Shown here: one piece after another, positions 1 to 12,350 of the stretch | Numbering within the stretch: the first letter of the stretch is position 1 | Layout: every line of letters starts with the position of its first letter | Assembly: GCF_052324685.1 (NCBI RefSeq) | Contig: NC_135212.1 | Location: 5,763,332-5,827,331, forward strand | Reading direction: 5' to 3' | Length of the DNA stretch: 64,000 nt | From: Brachyhypopomus gauderio | Lineage: Eukaryota > Chordata > Actinopteri > Gymnotiformes > Hypopomidae | Translations under genes and position numbers: made by a program | The notes under the pieces: model-generated | Databases searched by the model: none | What the model was told of the DNA's origin: nothing | What the model saw: the letters and a program-made list of their open reading frames with translations, nothing else

Positions 1-806
1 CTCACTCCCTCCCCCTCTCCCTCATTCTCACCCTCATTCACTCTCAGACACTCACTCCCTCCCCCTCTCACTCATTCTCACTCTCAGATGCTCACTCCCT
101 CCCCCTCACCCACTCTCATTTTACATTTACATTTTATAGCATTTGGCAGACGCCCTTATTCAGAGCGACTTACATTTTTTAAAATCTCATTTTTATACAA
201 GTGAGCAATTGAGGGTTAAGGGTCTTGCTCAGGGGCACCTCAGTCATGACCTCAGGTCTGGGAATCGAACCCACGACCCTTCGGTAACAAGACCAATTCC
301 CTAACCACCATGCCATGACTGCCCACTCTCAGACACTCACTCCATCCCCCTCTCCCTCATTCTCACTCTCAGACACTCACTCCCTCCCCCTCTCCCTCAT
401 TCTCACTCTCAGACGCTCACTCCCTCCCCCTCTCCCTCGTTCTCACTCTCAGACGCTCACTCCCTCCCCCTCTCCCTCATTCTCACTCTCAGACGCTCAC
501 TCCCTCCCCCTCTCCCTCGTTCTCACTCTCAGACGCTCACTCCCTCCCCCTCTCCCTCATTCTCACTCTCAGACGCTCACTCCCTCCCCCTCTCCCTCGT
601 TCTCACTCTCAGACGCTCACTCCCTCCCCCTCTCCCTCATTCTCACTCTCAGACGCTCACTCCCTCCCCCTCTCCCTCATTCTCACTCTCAGACACTCAC
701 TCCCTCCCCCTCTCCCTCATTCTCACTCTCAGACGCTCACTCCCTCCCCCTCTCCCTCATTCTCACTCTCAGACGCTCACTCCCTCCCCCTCTCCCTCGT
801 TCTCAC
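1..806. repeat. 40-bp pyrimidine-rich minisatellite, interrupted by a SINE
   Basis: The unit is ctcactccctccccctctcc followed by ctc(a/g)ttctcactctcagac(a/g). Roughly twelve nearly identical copies run from 331 to 806, and more variable copies lie at 1-118. Almost the whole + strand is C/T. Copies alternate between ctcattctc and ctcgttctc, which suggests expansion of a higher-order pair of units. Confidence 0.95.
119..324 (-). mobile_element. tRNA-derived SINE (short interspersed element)
   Basis: On the - strand the element starts GGGCAGTCATGGCATGGTGG and has an RNA polymerase III A-box-like segment (TGGCATGGTGG). Its B box is intact within GGGTTCGATTCCC. Its 3' part reads GTAAGTCGCTCTGAATAAGG then GCGTCTGCCAAATGC, a tail common to many fish SINEs. 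It sits inside the 40-bp array and is flanked by cccactctca at 109-118 and 322-331, a likely target-site duplication. The ends are uncertain by about 3 bp. Confidence 0.85.
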
Positions 807-1160
807 CATCCCTCACTTCATCTTTTATCACTCTTCCTCTGTTTCCTTCTCCAAGTCTTGCTCATAGCTCGGTCGTGGCATCACCAAAATAAACCACCTA
901 CCGTGCGCCCGTGTGCCAGCCCATGACATCATCAGCACGGGACACGAGTTGGCCCCTCCCCCCTGACTCAGGCGTCCCGGCCCGGCCTCTGAGGACGAGG
1001 CCCTGTAGCCCAACATGAAGAGTGATGGGTACAAAATGAGGTCTGCAGTGCTCAGTGATTAAAGTCAAAAACGCATCAGGCCGAAGGGAGATGTCATGCT
1101 GGGGTATTTGGGCTGGCGCCTCTAGCCGTGCTGGTAATTAGACTTTCCTTTTCTGAAAGA

Positions 1161-1205
<45 letters not shown>
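1161..1205. repeat. (GT)n(GA)n compound microsatellite
   Basis: About nine GT units are followed directly by about thirteen GA units, within an xylt1 intron. Confidence 0.97.
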
Positions 1206-1209
<4 letters not shown>

Positions 1210-1597
1210 GCGCATGCGTGCACATTGGTTAGCCCATCAGCAAAGGATGAGTTGCTCTTAAGAAGAAAGTAAGAGAACCCAGCACTTTAAAATAACTACC
1301 ACATTTTAAACCTTTCTAAATGCAGCTCAACAACATTCCCCAGGGCCTCAAATTGACTATCAGTATCAAAGCGCCCTGTCCGAAGGGGCCTCCCTGATTA
1401 ACCGCTGTGGTTAACCATTTCTGGGGGAGAGAAAGAGAGAGAGGAGGAGAAGAGCTGAGAGAGTTTCACAGGCCATTAGGAGCAGAAGTGGAGCTATTGA
1501 GAAATAACCCTGTGATAGAAAGGCCTAAAAAGAGAGACGGGGAGGGGCTTGAAGGTGGGCGTGGCCGTCTACTTCTCAGGGCCTGCGGTCATCTGGC

Positions 1598-1825
1598 TCA
1601 CAATGCTAACATATCTGCCTTACAATGCTAACATATCTGCCTCACACCGCTAACATATCTGCCTCACACCGCTAACATATCTACCTCACACCGCTAACAT
1701 ATCTGCCCTCACACCGCTAACATATCTGCCTCACACCGCTAACATATCTACCTCACACCGCTAACATATCTGCCTCACACCGCTAACATATCTGCCTCAC
1801 ACCGCTAACATATCTGCCTCACAAT
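1598..1825. repeat. 22-bp minisatellite
   Basis: About ten copies of a unit reading cacaccgctaacatatctgc plus ct. The outer copies carry cacaatgct in place of cacaccgct. It lies in an xylt1 intron. Confidence 0.93.
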
Positions 1826-2588
1826 GCTCACAGAGTTGCCTTGACAAGAGGCCCTAAATCACCTCATTGTTTCTCTCGCTCTCTCACCCTCTCCTCTGAC
1901 TCGTCCTTTCTGTTGTGTCTCCACCCACCCCCAGCCCCACCCCCACCCCTTTTGGTACTTTTCGGGTGGAGGGGCGGGAGGTGGGCGGTAGCCCTATCAC
2001 AAATGCGTGGTGTGAAATCTCCATTGCTGTCGTCTCGCTATCTCTCCAGAAATGTTCTTCTAAATAAATAAAAACAGCCGCGTTGGGGGACTGCTGCCGC
2101 TTCAGAAACTATTTTGAGTGCCGAGTTGTTGTTTTTATTTTTGCTTGTACTGGCTTCCTCCCCAACATCGTCCTCATCATCCGTTCCGTGTTAGCAGTCA
2201 GAGTGTGCGGCTAGCCGAGGTGGGGGCGCGTTCGCTGAAATGAGCGGGGGGGCGACCTGCGTGTGCTGCCTGAGAGCCGTTGCTTTGACTTTTATTTGTT
2301 CCATCAATTACACCTCCTGAGAACAAGGCTCTGTCTCTGCTGTACAGGTTTGTTCTCTCTCGCTCTGTCTCTCTCTCTTTTTTGATTTCCTTCATCCCTC
2401 TGGATGGTGGGCTTGTCTTCATTTTCTACTTCTCTTTTCATGGTCCTTCCTGTCTGTCTGTCTGTCCTCTCTCCTCCTGTCTTGCTCTCTCCATCTCCCT
2501 CTTCTCCTCGCCTTCGCCGCCCGTCTTCTAGCGCCTCCCTTCATCCTCCTCCTCCTCTTCCTCCCCCCCCGTCTCGTCTCCCCCGCAG

Positions 2589-2854
2589 CAAACGGCCCGG
2601 CCCACGTTCTTCGCGCGCAAGTTCGAGGCCAGCGTCAACCAGGAGATCATCAATCAGCTGGACGGCTTCCTGTTCGGGGCGCTCCCGCCCTCCACGCCGG
2701 GCCTGGCCGCCTACTGGGAGAACATGTACGACGAAGCCGACGGCGTCCACAGCCTCAGCGACTCCCTGCTCACCCACTACCACGCCTTCGCCCGCCTCGG
2801 CCTGGCCCGGGCCGCCGGCTCCCTGCAGGGAGACCCCAACGATGCCCGCTGCAG
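2589..2854 (+). CDS. xylt1: xylt1 coding exon a
   Basis: The acceptor is cccgcag and the donor gtgagc. The exon enters in phase 0 with [15 protein letters not shown] and leaves inside an Arg codon (AG|G). It contains [32 protein letters not shown]. It is very GC-rich compared with the flanking intron. Confidence 0.94.
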
Positions 2855-4945
2855 GTGAGCGGCCTTCCATTAGCTTAACGTGACTACCCTGCAAACAGGC
2901 CCCGGGGGGAAACTGCTTTAAAGGAACACCAGTAGTAGTTCACGTGGTTTAACGGCCGTACGCTAGCTGCAGCCAATCGTATAGCTCCGTCTGTCTCTCA
3001 TGCCGAGCCCTACTGAAGTGATAGGGGGAGATCTGGTCTCGTGTCAGTGTGTGAGCAGAACCTGAAGGTTTGCTCAGCCCACTGACGTGAGAACCAGAGA
3101 ACCTTCCGGGTGAGTCTGGGAAAAGTTCACGTGAGATGCTGCAACCTGTTGCCCAAAGCCTTGCTGAACACAGACCGGGTTGGTTTCACAGGAGGAAGAC
3201 CTCACCCCCCTTCCTCCTGGTTAAGGGAGGCATAGAGGAGGGGGGGGGGCAGAGGAGGCCACAAGGAGCCACTTGTTGGCGGTGTGAGGGGGGTGTGTGG
3301 GGGAGGGGTCGCGGGGGCTGCGGGAGACAGAGCAAGCACTCTGTTTCTGGAAGCACCCCATGACATCAGCAGCGGGAGGGGGGGCGGGGCCGCGTGAATA
3401 GGGCCTCTGTTGATGTTTGCGCGTTGGCCGTCACCCCAAGGTCCAGCCTCTTGTAAATATTTGCCATTCTTCTTTTTTCAAGCAGTCGGGGGGGGGGGGG
3501 GGGTGTTGGGGGGTGACAGTACTGGACCTCCTCCATCTCCTGTTGGAGTATTGATGAGGGTGGCTCAGAGCCCCCCCCGACCCCGGGGGATACGCTGCTT
3601 CTGGTGCTGCTCCAGCCCGTGTGTCTGCTGCACAGTACTGTAACATAAGCGTGTGCAGATGCTTGGCTGGTCAGAACCGCTGGAGTCAACTGTAATGGGT
3701 CGGCTTGATGTGTTGGACACTGAGGCCAATCGTGTCTCTCTCTAGGTACTTTGCTATGGGACATCCTGTGTCCGTCCATATCTACTTCCTGTCGGACGAG
3801 TTCCAGGGATACCTGGTCAAGCACCATGCCACCAACCTGGCCACCAGTAAGCTGGAGACCCTGGAGACCTGGCTCACACCCAAGAAGTTCTTCAAGTTCA
3901 CCAACCCGCCTAACAGTTTCAGCAGACTGCAGCTGGCCGAGGTAAGGAAGCCCGATCTCGTCGGGAAGGCCCGGAGGTACGGGGCCAGCCCTGAGGCTCG
4001 GGTGGCATTTTTGAGGGTGGAATCTCGTTCACGTCTCGGGCCTTGGAGCAGGGGGCTGGGGAAGATCCACTTAGTCTAGCAGCCAACGAGTGTTTCCGAC
4101 ACTGCCTCGATCTGGACAGCACGTCAGATGTTCCCCCAAGTACATGTGGGTGTCAGAATGAAATTTCTGATCAGAATCAGCAGCGTCGTCTTCCCGGTGA
4201 CTCATATTCGTCACGCAGACCTGGTGATGCGTGCGCGTTGTCACATCCTCGTGGCGGAGATGGCGTTCTCAGTAGGAGCTCCTGTAAGTCAGCGGTTGTC
4301 GGCCCGAGCTCATTTCTGCTCGCTTTTAGGACATTGAAAAATGGTTGTTGTAAACAGCACAGTTCAGTGGATTAAAACAAAACAGAAAAAAAAGAGTTAG
4401 AGAACAATGCTGGTTTTGTTCTTCCCCAGGGCAGTAAAAACGTTCTGGCAGTATATACGCACAAAAACCCCGACGCTGCACGCATTGCAAGGGAAATTGA
4501 CCTCTGAATATTATTGGTAATCTCACTCTGCTGCACATTCCACCTGACATACTCCGTTAAACAACCGATAATTCAGACCTTCTTCATTGATTTAGCTGTC
4601 AGGCTGTGCCGGACCCGTCGTCATGCCCTTTGGCATAATCAGTGATTTGTCTGTCCGGTATTGGGAGGGGGGGGGGGGTGATATAATGACCACACGCTTC
4701 ACTGCAGCAGGGTAACGGGGGAGTGGGGGGGTGTGAGAGGGGGGTGCGTATGATGCATAAAACATATTTTTTTTGTTGTGCGGCTGGCTAGCTGCATCCC
4801 ACCATTGCCCCACGTCCTGGCTGCCTCTCCCCCCCCGTAAGCCCTGGTCTCTCCGATGTTGTTCGCCCGAGAGCCGCGAGCCACCTCTGATCGCATTGGC
4901 TTGCTGTGTTTACTGGAGGCGCTGGCCGAGCCGTGGGAAGGCGGG

Positions 4946-4979
<34 letters not shown>

Positions 4980-6982
4980 GGGGGGGGGGCTGTCGCCTTG
5001 TGCAGGAAGAGCTGGAGAGGCCTGAGGGTGCTGGCACTAGATAACTCGAGGCCTCCTACCCACCACCCCCACTGCTACAAACACACACGCTGCAGGAGTG
5101 GGACTCCAGCACCGGGCACAGGCGTTTGGGCCGGTTCGATGCGGTCGTGCTGGTGCTCCACTGGCACCGCCGTCCCCGGATTGGTGCGGTGTGTTCAGGG
5201 CTCTGCGGTTCTTCCTTGGATTCGGACCCGCGTTTCTTGCACACGCCAGCTACGGGACTGGGCAGAACAGAAGGACTCGGTCACGGTAGCCGCGACGCTT
5301 TCGTGTGTTCACTGCGTGCCGCATCTGTCCCGATCTAAATGTGCCTAGGACCACTGAGCTGACACATTGCAGTATTACAGTTTTTGTTGTATTCCCCACA
5401 GGTTTGAAGGGATGTTTCGTGTGGTTAAAAAAAATGCTAAGAACTGGTATGTTGGTGTTCTTGTTAACCAAGCTCAAATGCTCTTCTCTAGTCTTGAAAT
5501 GTACATCATTGCTTCAGTCCAGGAGAGTCTAGGCGAGTCTATAAGAGTCCAGGAGAATCTATGAGAATCCAGGAGAGTCTATGAGAGCCCAGGAAAGTCT
5601 AGCCGAGTCTATGAGAGTCCAGGAGAGTCTATGAGAGTCTATGAGAGTCCAGGACAGTCTAGCCGAGTCTATGAGAGTCCAGGAGAGTCTATGAGCGTCT
5701 ATGAGAGTCCAGGAGAGTCTATGAGAGTCCAGGAGAGTCTAGTCTATGAGAGTCCAGGACAGTCTACGCGAGTCTATGAGAGTCCAGGAGAGTCTATGAG
5801 AGTCCAGGAGAGTCTATGGGAGTCCAGGAGAGCCCTTACTTTCCACTTTGTTCCATTCTTCTCTAAGCTGGACTTGTACAGCTACAGCACAGCCAGGAAT
5901 TGTACAAAGTATTTGGATGCCAAGACCACGACAGAACCACCTCACTAGCACTAACACATAGTAATCGAAAACCCAAACCACGTTTTTTTTATAACCCTGC
6001 CAACCCCAAGTACACAATTTTATGTTGCCAATCCAAATAACACAATCATTCGTTGCTATTTGTTTCTAATTTAGTATTCCTCTGAGGAGGCATTTCTTTG
6101 TGTGGTTTCCCTCTGATGGGGTTCTAGCTTACTGCTGTCTTTAGACTGGTATACTATCATCAGGATTTCTTCCACGGAGACAACTAACCACAGCTGCCAG
6201 TCTGGATTAGAGAGCCTGCTACAATGCTTTAAGTGTAAATCTTTATAACGCGTCTCAGAAGGGTTCATAACTGTATCAGTGTTTCTTTTTGGGAAGAGGT
6301 TATAGAGATGTGGAAATGCCTCTAAGATAGCACTCAGCAGCCCGCCTTGTCTTGCAAATCATTTCGGACCCTCTGAGCTATAGGGAACGTTTCAGTGCTT
6401 CTTCGTGTGTGTCTGACTTTCATCTTTGCAACTCTCCCTGGTTTCTTGCCCTTGCATCAGATCGGGACGGACTGGGATGCCAAGGAGAGAATCTTCCGGA
6501 ACTTTGGGAACCTTATGAGTCCAAACGACGAGCCCGTGGGGATGCAAAAGTGGGGCAAAGGCCCCAACGTGACGGTGACGGTGGTGTGGATCGACCCCAC
6601 CAACGTCATCGCTGCCACCTACGACATACTGATCGATGCGGGGGCGGAGTTCACCCACTACCGGCCCCCGCTGAACCTGCCCCTGCGGCCGGGCATGTGG
6701 GCGGTGCGCGTCTTGCACCACTGGACCCCTGTTGCCGAGACCCGGTTCCTCATCACGCCCCTCACACACCACAAACACCTGCCCATCCGCCACGGTGAGT
6801 AACAGGTGCACACAGTACGCCTGCATGCGCACACTCGCACACACACACGCTGCGTGACGATTCTCCGTCGTGAGCTAGAGGTGCTGTGTGTACTGATCGC
6901 TCGTGTAAATGCACACATACACCCCTCGACAAACCACAAAGCCTTATTCACGGCATAGATGACTGAACTGAGATAATTGTCT

Positions 6983-7020
<38 letters not shown>

Positions 7021-9412
7021 AAAACCATTCAACACAAGTGTCATTCCTTCGTTCCGTAACAATCAGCGTCGTTTCAAAACTCCAGTTACCACATCCGGAC
7101 TTCTGGCTTGTGTTTAAGCGTCAATTCGCCTTTACGGATTTTAAAATGGTGACGTTCACTGGAGAAGAGCGGTGAAGTGGCCCTCAGATCCCGCACTGCC
7201 GAGCTGTAGAAGCTCGTACTGTAAGGTCACCCTCTCTCCAGCTCCCAAAGACTGCAAGGAGCTTCGCGCCAGTTCTGGTCCACCAGCTAAATATAGATTC
7301 TCACATGAGTGGTGCACAAAAACTCAGGTCACCTTACACAGGAATAAACTCGCACTGGGACAAACTCACAGTGGAATAAACATGCTGGATTGTCCCGGGA
7401 TTCGATCCGAATCTCTCCGCCGGTCCTACGCGGTTCAGAATCCGGGATCCCCCCCACACACAATCCCCCACCGCCCACCCTGTTCTATGCTTCCAGCAAA
7501 TTGCAAGCGATAAAATGAAAATTTGTGAAAAGGCATTTGTGACTTTTCCCTTCTCAGCAGACCAAACTGACCTTTAGCGATAAAAATGTTAAGTGATAAC
7601 ATCATCTACTGCAAAACAACCACAACAATGAAAACAAAAACATCGGTTTGGCATGTTTTCATCCCTAATTTCATGTGATGCAAATTGCTTACATTTTTAT
7701 TTCTTGATTTTCCCAAAACTGATAAGGGCCAGAAGCTAAGATACACAGACTTGGACAGCTGCTAAATATTTGCTTGTGCATAATAATTTTATCAGCTATA
7801 CTTGGCACAATATTAATATCCAAAGGAAATGACTGAAAGTGGATAATTATAGCACGACGTTCGTTTCAGAACCAGTATGTGCTGATGAAAACTTTAAATC
7901 AGTTTCTACTGGGGAACTACACATGAGTCACAGTCTGATTTTTCTTTAATAGTGTTGTTGTTATAACCCTTTGATTTATGCAAATATTTACCGATAAAAA
8001 CATTTCCAATTTACTTTGTTTTAAAATCTCAGGTATCGACAAATCATTTATATGCTGAAATTGAACAGAACGTTGTTGTGTGGGACATTTTTAAGGACAA
8101 TAATCACTCCCTAAATCAATTAAAAAAATTAAGCATTGAAGCAAAAAAAAAAAAAAATTAAATAAAGACAATCACTAGAACAGAGACGCATTTAGTATGT
8201 GCGACCACGGCTAGTAGACTCAGGGTGAATCACCATCGTGGTGGCTGGTCCAGGTGGCGGGATAAACCGAGCGCACGACAAGTCCACGCACAAGAACCGC
8301 TAAAAGACCACAGGCCTTCACCGAGGAAGACGCCTGTGGTCTTTTAGCGGTTCTTGCGCGTGGACTTGAGAAGCCGCGGATACGTCAGTCCACCACCCAG
8401 AAACGGCACGGCTCACATCCAGACAAAGGGATACCTCCGCGAAATAGTTCTGATATGACTAATAGTGAAAGGTGCAAGTATAATTGGGTCGAACTCTCTT
8501 ATGTATGTCATTTGTCATTTGTCTCGCGTGCTGCGGCTTCCACCTCTATGGTAAAAAGTGCACGGTGCCAGAAGCATTAGGTGGCACCCGTGAAGGCCCA
8601 TTTTAACACAGTAGGGAACTGTTCGAATAGCCGTGAAATGATGAAGGGTGCGTTTGTTATGCAAGCAGGGCTTGGATCGTGGAAAGGTTTGGGGAAATAG
8701 CAACGGCCCAGACAAAACAAGCACAATATCCTATCGGTTTGTTGGGTCACTAGCACACGGTGTTCTGGTGTGCTAGATTGTCTGCCCAGTTTAGTCTCGG
8801 CCTCTTTGTTTTTTAATAAAAGATGCGTTTCCCTGGTTATGATGAGCAACGCATTTTAAAAAATCTTTGATTAGATTTTTATTTTATCCATCACTCATTG
8901 TGGGTTACCAAAACGGACTAGCCAGTCATTGCTCAAAACTACAGACCCTTAAATGCCTGAAAAAATATTTTTTATTAGAGAAGTTTGAGAAACATTTATC
9001 AGCCACAGTGTCTCTTCTTTGTGTCGCCGTTGTTAGGGAACCTTTACTTCCTTCGTTTATTTTGTTTTCTCTGGTTGCCTCTCACACAGAGGACGCGTTG
9101 AAGCTGCACAACGGCCCGGCCAAGAACAGCTACATGGAGCAGAGCTTCCACGGCCTCAACCCCATCCTGAACATCCCCGTGCACCTGGGCCAGGTGGAGG
9201 CGGCCGAGCACAACGCGGGCCTGACGGGGCCGCCCCTGGAGCGCTGGGTGGACGGCCTGGTGTCGGAGGTGTGGGCGGCGGCCGACGTGTGTTCCGCCAC
9301 GCCCAGCGGCTGCCCGGTCATGCAGTCGTGCCGGGAAACGCCGTGGAGCTCACTGGGTCCCGACCCCAAGTCCCAGCTGGGGGCGCCCAAAGCCAACGGG
9401 CGGATCAGGTAG
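2589..9412 (+). CDS. xylt1: Xylosyltransferase 1, 3' four coding exons (partial gene)
   Basis: Exons are 2589-2854, 3746-3941, 6461-6794 and 9090-9412. All junctions are GT-AG and the phases agree, giving 372 residues and a TAG stop. The enzyme is a Golgi type II membrane protein that transfers xylose from UDP-xylose to serine of proteoglycan core proteins, the first step of heparan and chondroitin sulfate chains. The product matches the C-terminal part of vertebrate XYLT1: [11 protein letters not shown] near the start (tail of the GT14 catalytic domain), then the Xylo_C domain with [34 protein letters not shown] and LNLPLRPG, ending in [24 protein letters not shown] and KLETLETW favour XYLT1 over XYLT2. 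The human protein is 959 residues, so roughly the last 40 percent is here. The N-terminal exons lie upstream of the window. Confidence 0.96.
2855..3745 (+). other. xylt1: xylt1 intron
   Basis: No coding content is seen. It contains G-rich runs, including a poly-G tract at about 3488-3502, and a CpG-rich block near 3240-3400. Confidence 0.85.
3746..3941 (+). CDS. xylt1: xylt1 coding exon b
   Basis: The acceptor is ctctctag and the donor gtaagg. It completes the split Arg codon and reads [19 protein letters not shown], then [20 protein letters not shown]. It ends LQLAE in phase 0. This is the start of the Xylo_C domain. Confidence 0.95.
4947..4989. repeat. Poly-G tract
   Basis: A run of about 43 bases is almost entirely G, broken by one T. 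Length in the assembly is likely unreliable. Confidence 0.95.
5513..5835. repeat. 20-bp minisatellite
   Basis: About sixteen copies of a unit close to gagtccaggagagtctatga. Some copies have lost or gained a half-unit (gagtctatga). The variation in unit order suggests repeated unequal exchange. It lies in an xylt1 intron. Confidence 0.94.
6461..6794 (+). CDS. xylt1: xylt1 coding exon c
   Basis: The acceptor is ttgcatcag and the donor gtgagt. It reads [18 protein letters not shown], then [20 protein letters not shown] and the conserved [18 protein letters not shown]. It ends in the first base of a Glu codon (G|AG). This is the most conserved exon in the window. Confidence 0.96.
6985..7016. repeat. 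(CA)n microsatellite
   Basis: About sixteen CA dinucleotides in an xylt1 intron. Confidence 0.97.
8279..8368. repeat. Near-perfect 37-bp inverted repeat (hairpin)
   Basis: The left arm 8279-8315 begins caagtccacgcacaagaacc. The right arm 8332-8368 is its reverse complement with a single mismatch. A 16-base loop separates them. Complementarity stops abruptly outside the arms and no target-site duplication is obvious. It could be a fold-back element, a small inverted duplication or a small-RNA hairpin. Confidence 0.93.
9090..9412 (+). CDS. xylt1: xylt1 terminal coding exon
   Basis: The acceptor is ctcacacag. It reads [20 protein letters not shown] and later [20 protein letters not shown], ending NGRIR and TAG at 9410-9412. 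The family's C-terminus normally ends at this point (GRLR/GRIR), so the stop is genuine and not a truncation. Confidence 0.96.
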
Positions 9413-10160
9413 CGGGCCCCCCCCCCCCGCCCTCCCTGGGGCTCTGCCCCTTTACCTGGGGCCCCGCCCCCCTCCCTCCCCAACTGTGGCACACGTCATT
9501 GTCGATTTTTGCCTTTTATTTATTTCTCTATGGTTGCTCGTGGGCGCGGGAGCACACAAGGGGACGCCCTCGCGGGTCTTTTGGAAGAACTGCATCTGGC
9601 TGTCTGCAGCGCCGGGCGTTCCTGGCTCTCCACCTGTAGCCGTGTGAGTGCGAGTCAAGCACTTCACTATTTATTTAGGTTTGAGGACTGAAAATAACTG
9701 TGACTGAACATTTTGCTAAAATTGTTCAGATGGGAATGAGAATGTCTTTTACCCAGGCTTCACTGCAGGAAGCTAAAGTCACTGGGGTCATCGTAAGCAC
9801 AGAATGGACTTAATCATTGGTAGAGTGACCAAAATACATTTACAGTAAACTTGTCTATGGCAACAGAAAAATACATATACACACGTACACAAATACATAC
9901 ACTAACCCCTCATCCCCTGGTTTGACTCGGTGATTAGAGCCTCCTGCTGGTTGCAGTCAGTATGGCACTTTGCCACAGCCACAGTAGTACTTCATGGGTG
10001 AATGTCGAGTTTATTGCCAAGTAGAGTTGAACTGGGCCTCTCTCCAACACGTCTGTAAGTGTAGGGGTTTAGAGCGGAGTGTGAGAGCTGCTTCTCTGAC
10101 CAGATGCTTCATGGTCATCTCTTGCTCTCCCTCCCTCCTTCTCTCTCTCCCTCCTTCTCT

Positions 10161-10203
<43 letters not shown>

Positions 10204-12350
10204 GGGTTTCCAAACTCTGCCTGTACTACATACGGTTGCCTACAGGCTGCCTGACTTGAAATGGAAGGTGTCAGCTGTGCTGACACAGGGAGAAAAAAAA
10301 ATTCAAAATTTAAGAAAGTAAAAAAAAAGATTTTACTCCTTTCACATTTTCCCTGAAGCAGAGGGACTCCTGTGTAGGGTGAGGACACGAGGAAGATATT
10401 TATTCATGTGTTTATATAACTGTAATAGATATTTCTTAGTCAATGACTAATGTCTATATGCTGTTTTTGCAGCTCAATCAATAACTTTTGTAAACAAGCC
10501 GCCTTTATTTACAAAGGCCACTGCCCCAACCTTATAACTTTATAATAAAAAAAAACAAACAAAAAAATATACGATACGCTATTAGTCTTAGCGGTAAGTT
10601 GGGTTTATCACTCTCCCTGCGGTCCGCCTGTACAGTCCATTAACTGGATAAGCCCCCAACAGATCTGACTGGACAAACGATCTTTTGCATCCTCAGATAA
10701 TAGAAAAGCTTCTCACATTGTTCTTTATACTTTTTAGTTTATTTCATTTCCTCATGCTGTCCTGTTCGTTTCAGTATTTCAGTATTGGCCACGTAAAAAG
10801 CCATCGTACCGTATCGAGCTCGCGTTTCCCATAATCCTGTGTAAAACAGGAACTCATCAGACGGACTGGCACGTGCCATCTTGCTCGCGTGCCGGTTGGT
10901 TCCCGCAGTGGCTCCTCCCACGTGTCATGTGTGCCGTGGACACACCCCCATTTCCCTGGGCGAGCAGCACACCTGTGACAGGACGGATCGCCCAGGTCCA
11001 TAAACATGACAGGGTGGGCCTTCTTCTTCCTCTTTTTCGACTGGCCGGTGCATATTTTTTACCAGAGACATATGCGAGCGTGCTGGACTTTAAGCTTTGC
11101 GTTGGACCAAAACTCTCCACCAGATTCTGTTTCTCCATCTCACGTTGTTTCTATATTGACGGCAGGACAGGGTCGTCTAGCCATTATTTTGTACGCAAAC
11201 AAAATTTGTTCTCCGGTCGTCCCGCGACGCTGCGTTCATAGCTGTGTCAGCGCGTCGTCATGGCGACGGGAAGGGCGGCCGTGAGCTTGCGTGTGCAGTG
11301 AAGCGCGTTGCGTCTTTTCTTGTGCTGTGTTGTCGTCGGGGTGGATAATGGTGGAACTGGACATGGCACCATCAGGCATTTCTGGACATCCACTCTGTAT
11401 GCTAGTGGTGTTACATCAGTATTGTGTACTTGTGAAGGTACAAAAATCTTACTTTTTATTTCATTGTTTTGTAAAAAAAAAATTATAATAATAATACGAA
11501 CAAATCATGTGCATTTCTAATTTAAGATCTTAAGACTTAAGAGAAAGGGAGAATTCATCCTTTGGATGCTGAATTTTAACTTTATATGAAGAATAAATAA
11601 GAATATTGTGTGTGTGGTTATACAGTATTCAGCTCTGTGTGTATCACTGTAACACTGCACAACGTTTGGGGGATTCTTGAAGTGGGTGATGGCAACCCTC
11701 TCATCTACCTTCATCTTCTTCTTTCTGATGATGAACGCATTTTCAAATGTTATTTTGATGATCATTCACATTAAAGGTTATTTAACTCCAACATGTCTTA
11801 TGTACCACAGCTATTTTAGAAGGAATGAAAGTGAAGAAAAATTATTTTGTAATGTTTTTAAAAGTATTGTAAATAACCTTAAGTTAAGAGCATTCTGTCG
11901 GCATCTCGTTGCCAAGATGAACATTGATTCAAAACTTGCGTGTCAGTGTGGAAGGTTAGTGAGGAACCTGTACTAGTCTAATGATTTTTTTAACTTAATT
12001 ATCATTTTACCTTTAAGAGAATCTCATGGCAGATAGTTCTCTGTGCTGGAATGTTTTGTTGGGCAACAGTTGCACAGTATTTAATCCCTGGCTCTCTCCG
12101 GCAGGAGAAAACCTGCGTGCCTTCGAATTTCTCCTGTCTAAGGAAAAAAAAAAACAAAAAAAAAACCCCAAACCTCCTGTCTGTCAACATCAGAATCCCT
12201 TATCTTTCAAGCCAAAAACAGAAAAGAACAAAAGGCACTCTGTGCTGTTGTGAAGGCCTTCTGTAATACTGCTTTATTGTCGTGCCCCCCCCCCCCACCC
12301 CCCCAGATTCAAGTTTGAATTAAAAGAAGGAAAAAAAAAATCATTTGTCT
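9413..12350 (+). other. xylt1: Probable xylt1 3'UTR and downstream DNA
   Basis: No splice signal or ORF of note follows the stop. Vertebrate XYLT1 has a long 3'UTR, so much of this may be transcribed. Candidate AATAAA signals are at about 10543 and 11591. A CT-rich microsatellite lies at 10137-10200. The true 3' end cannot be fixed from sequence alone. Confidence 0.4.
10137..10200. repeat. (CT)n microsatellite
   Basis: An imperfect then perfect CT run inside the presumed xylt1 3' region. Confidence 0.96.

Larger units (their letters stand above)
1..2588 (+). other. xylt1: xylt1 intron (5' end outside window)
   Basis: No coding exon is visible before the acceptor at 2588. The stretch holds a 40-bp minisatellite with an inserted SINE, a GT/GA microsatellite, a 22-bp minisatellite and a pyrimidine-rich tract (2350-2588) leading into the exon. 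Confidence 0.75.
3942..6460 (+). other. xylt1: xylt1 intron
   Basis: It contains poly-G tracts at about 4667-4678 and 4947-4989 and a 20-bp minisatellite at 5513-5835. The remainder is unremarkable and has no supportable exon. Confidence 0.85.
6795..9089 (+). other. xylt1: xylt1 intron
   Basis: It holds a CA microsatellite and the 37-bp inverted repeat at 8279-8368. The 7500-8160 part is AT-rich. No exon is seen. Confidence 0.85.

Noticed and set aside
315..926. 203-residue Ser/Leu/Pro-rich ORF
   Set aside because: It is the translation of the 40-bp minisatellite inside an xylt1 intron.
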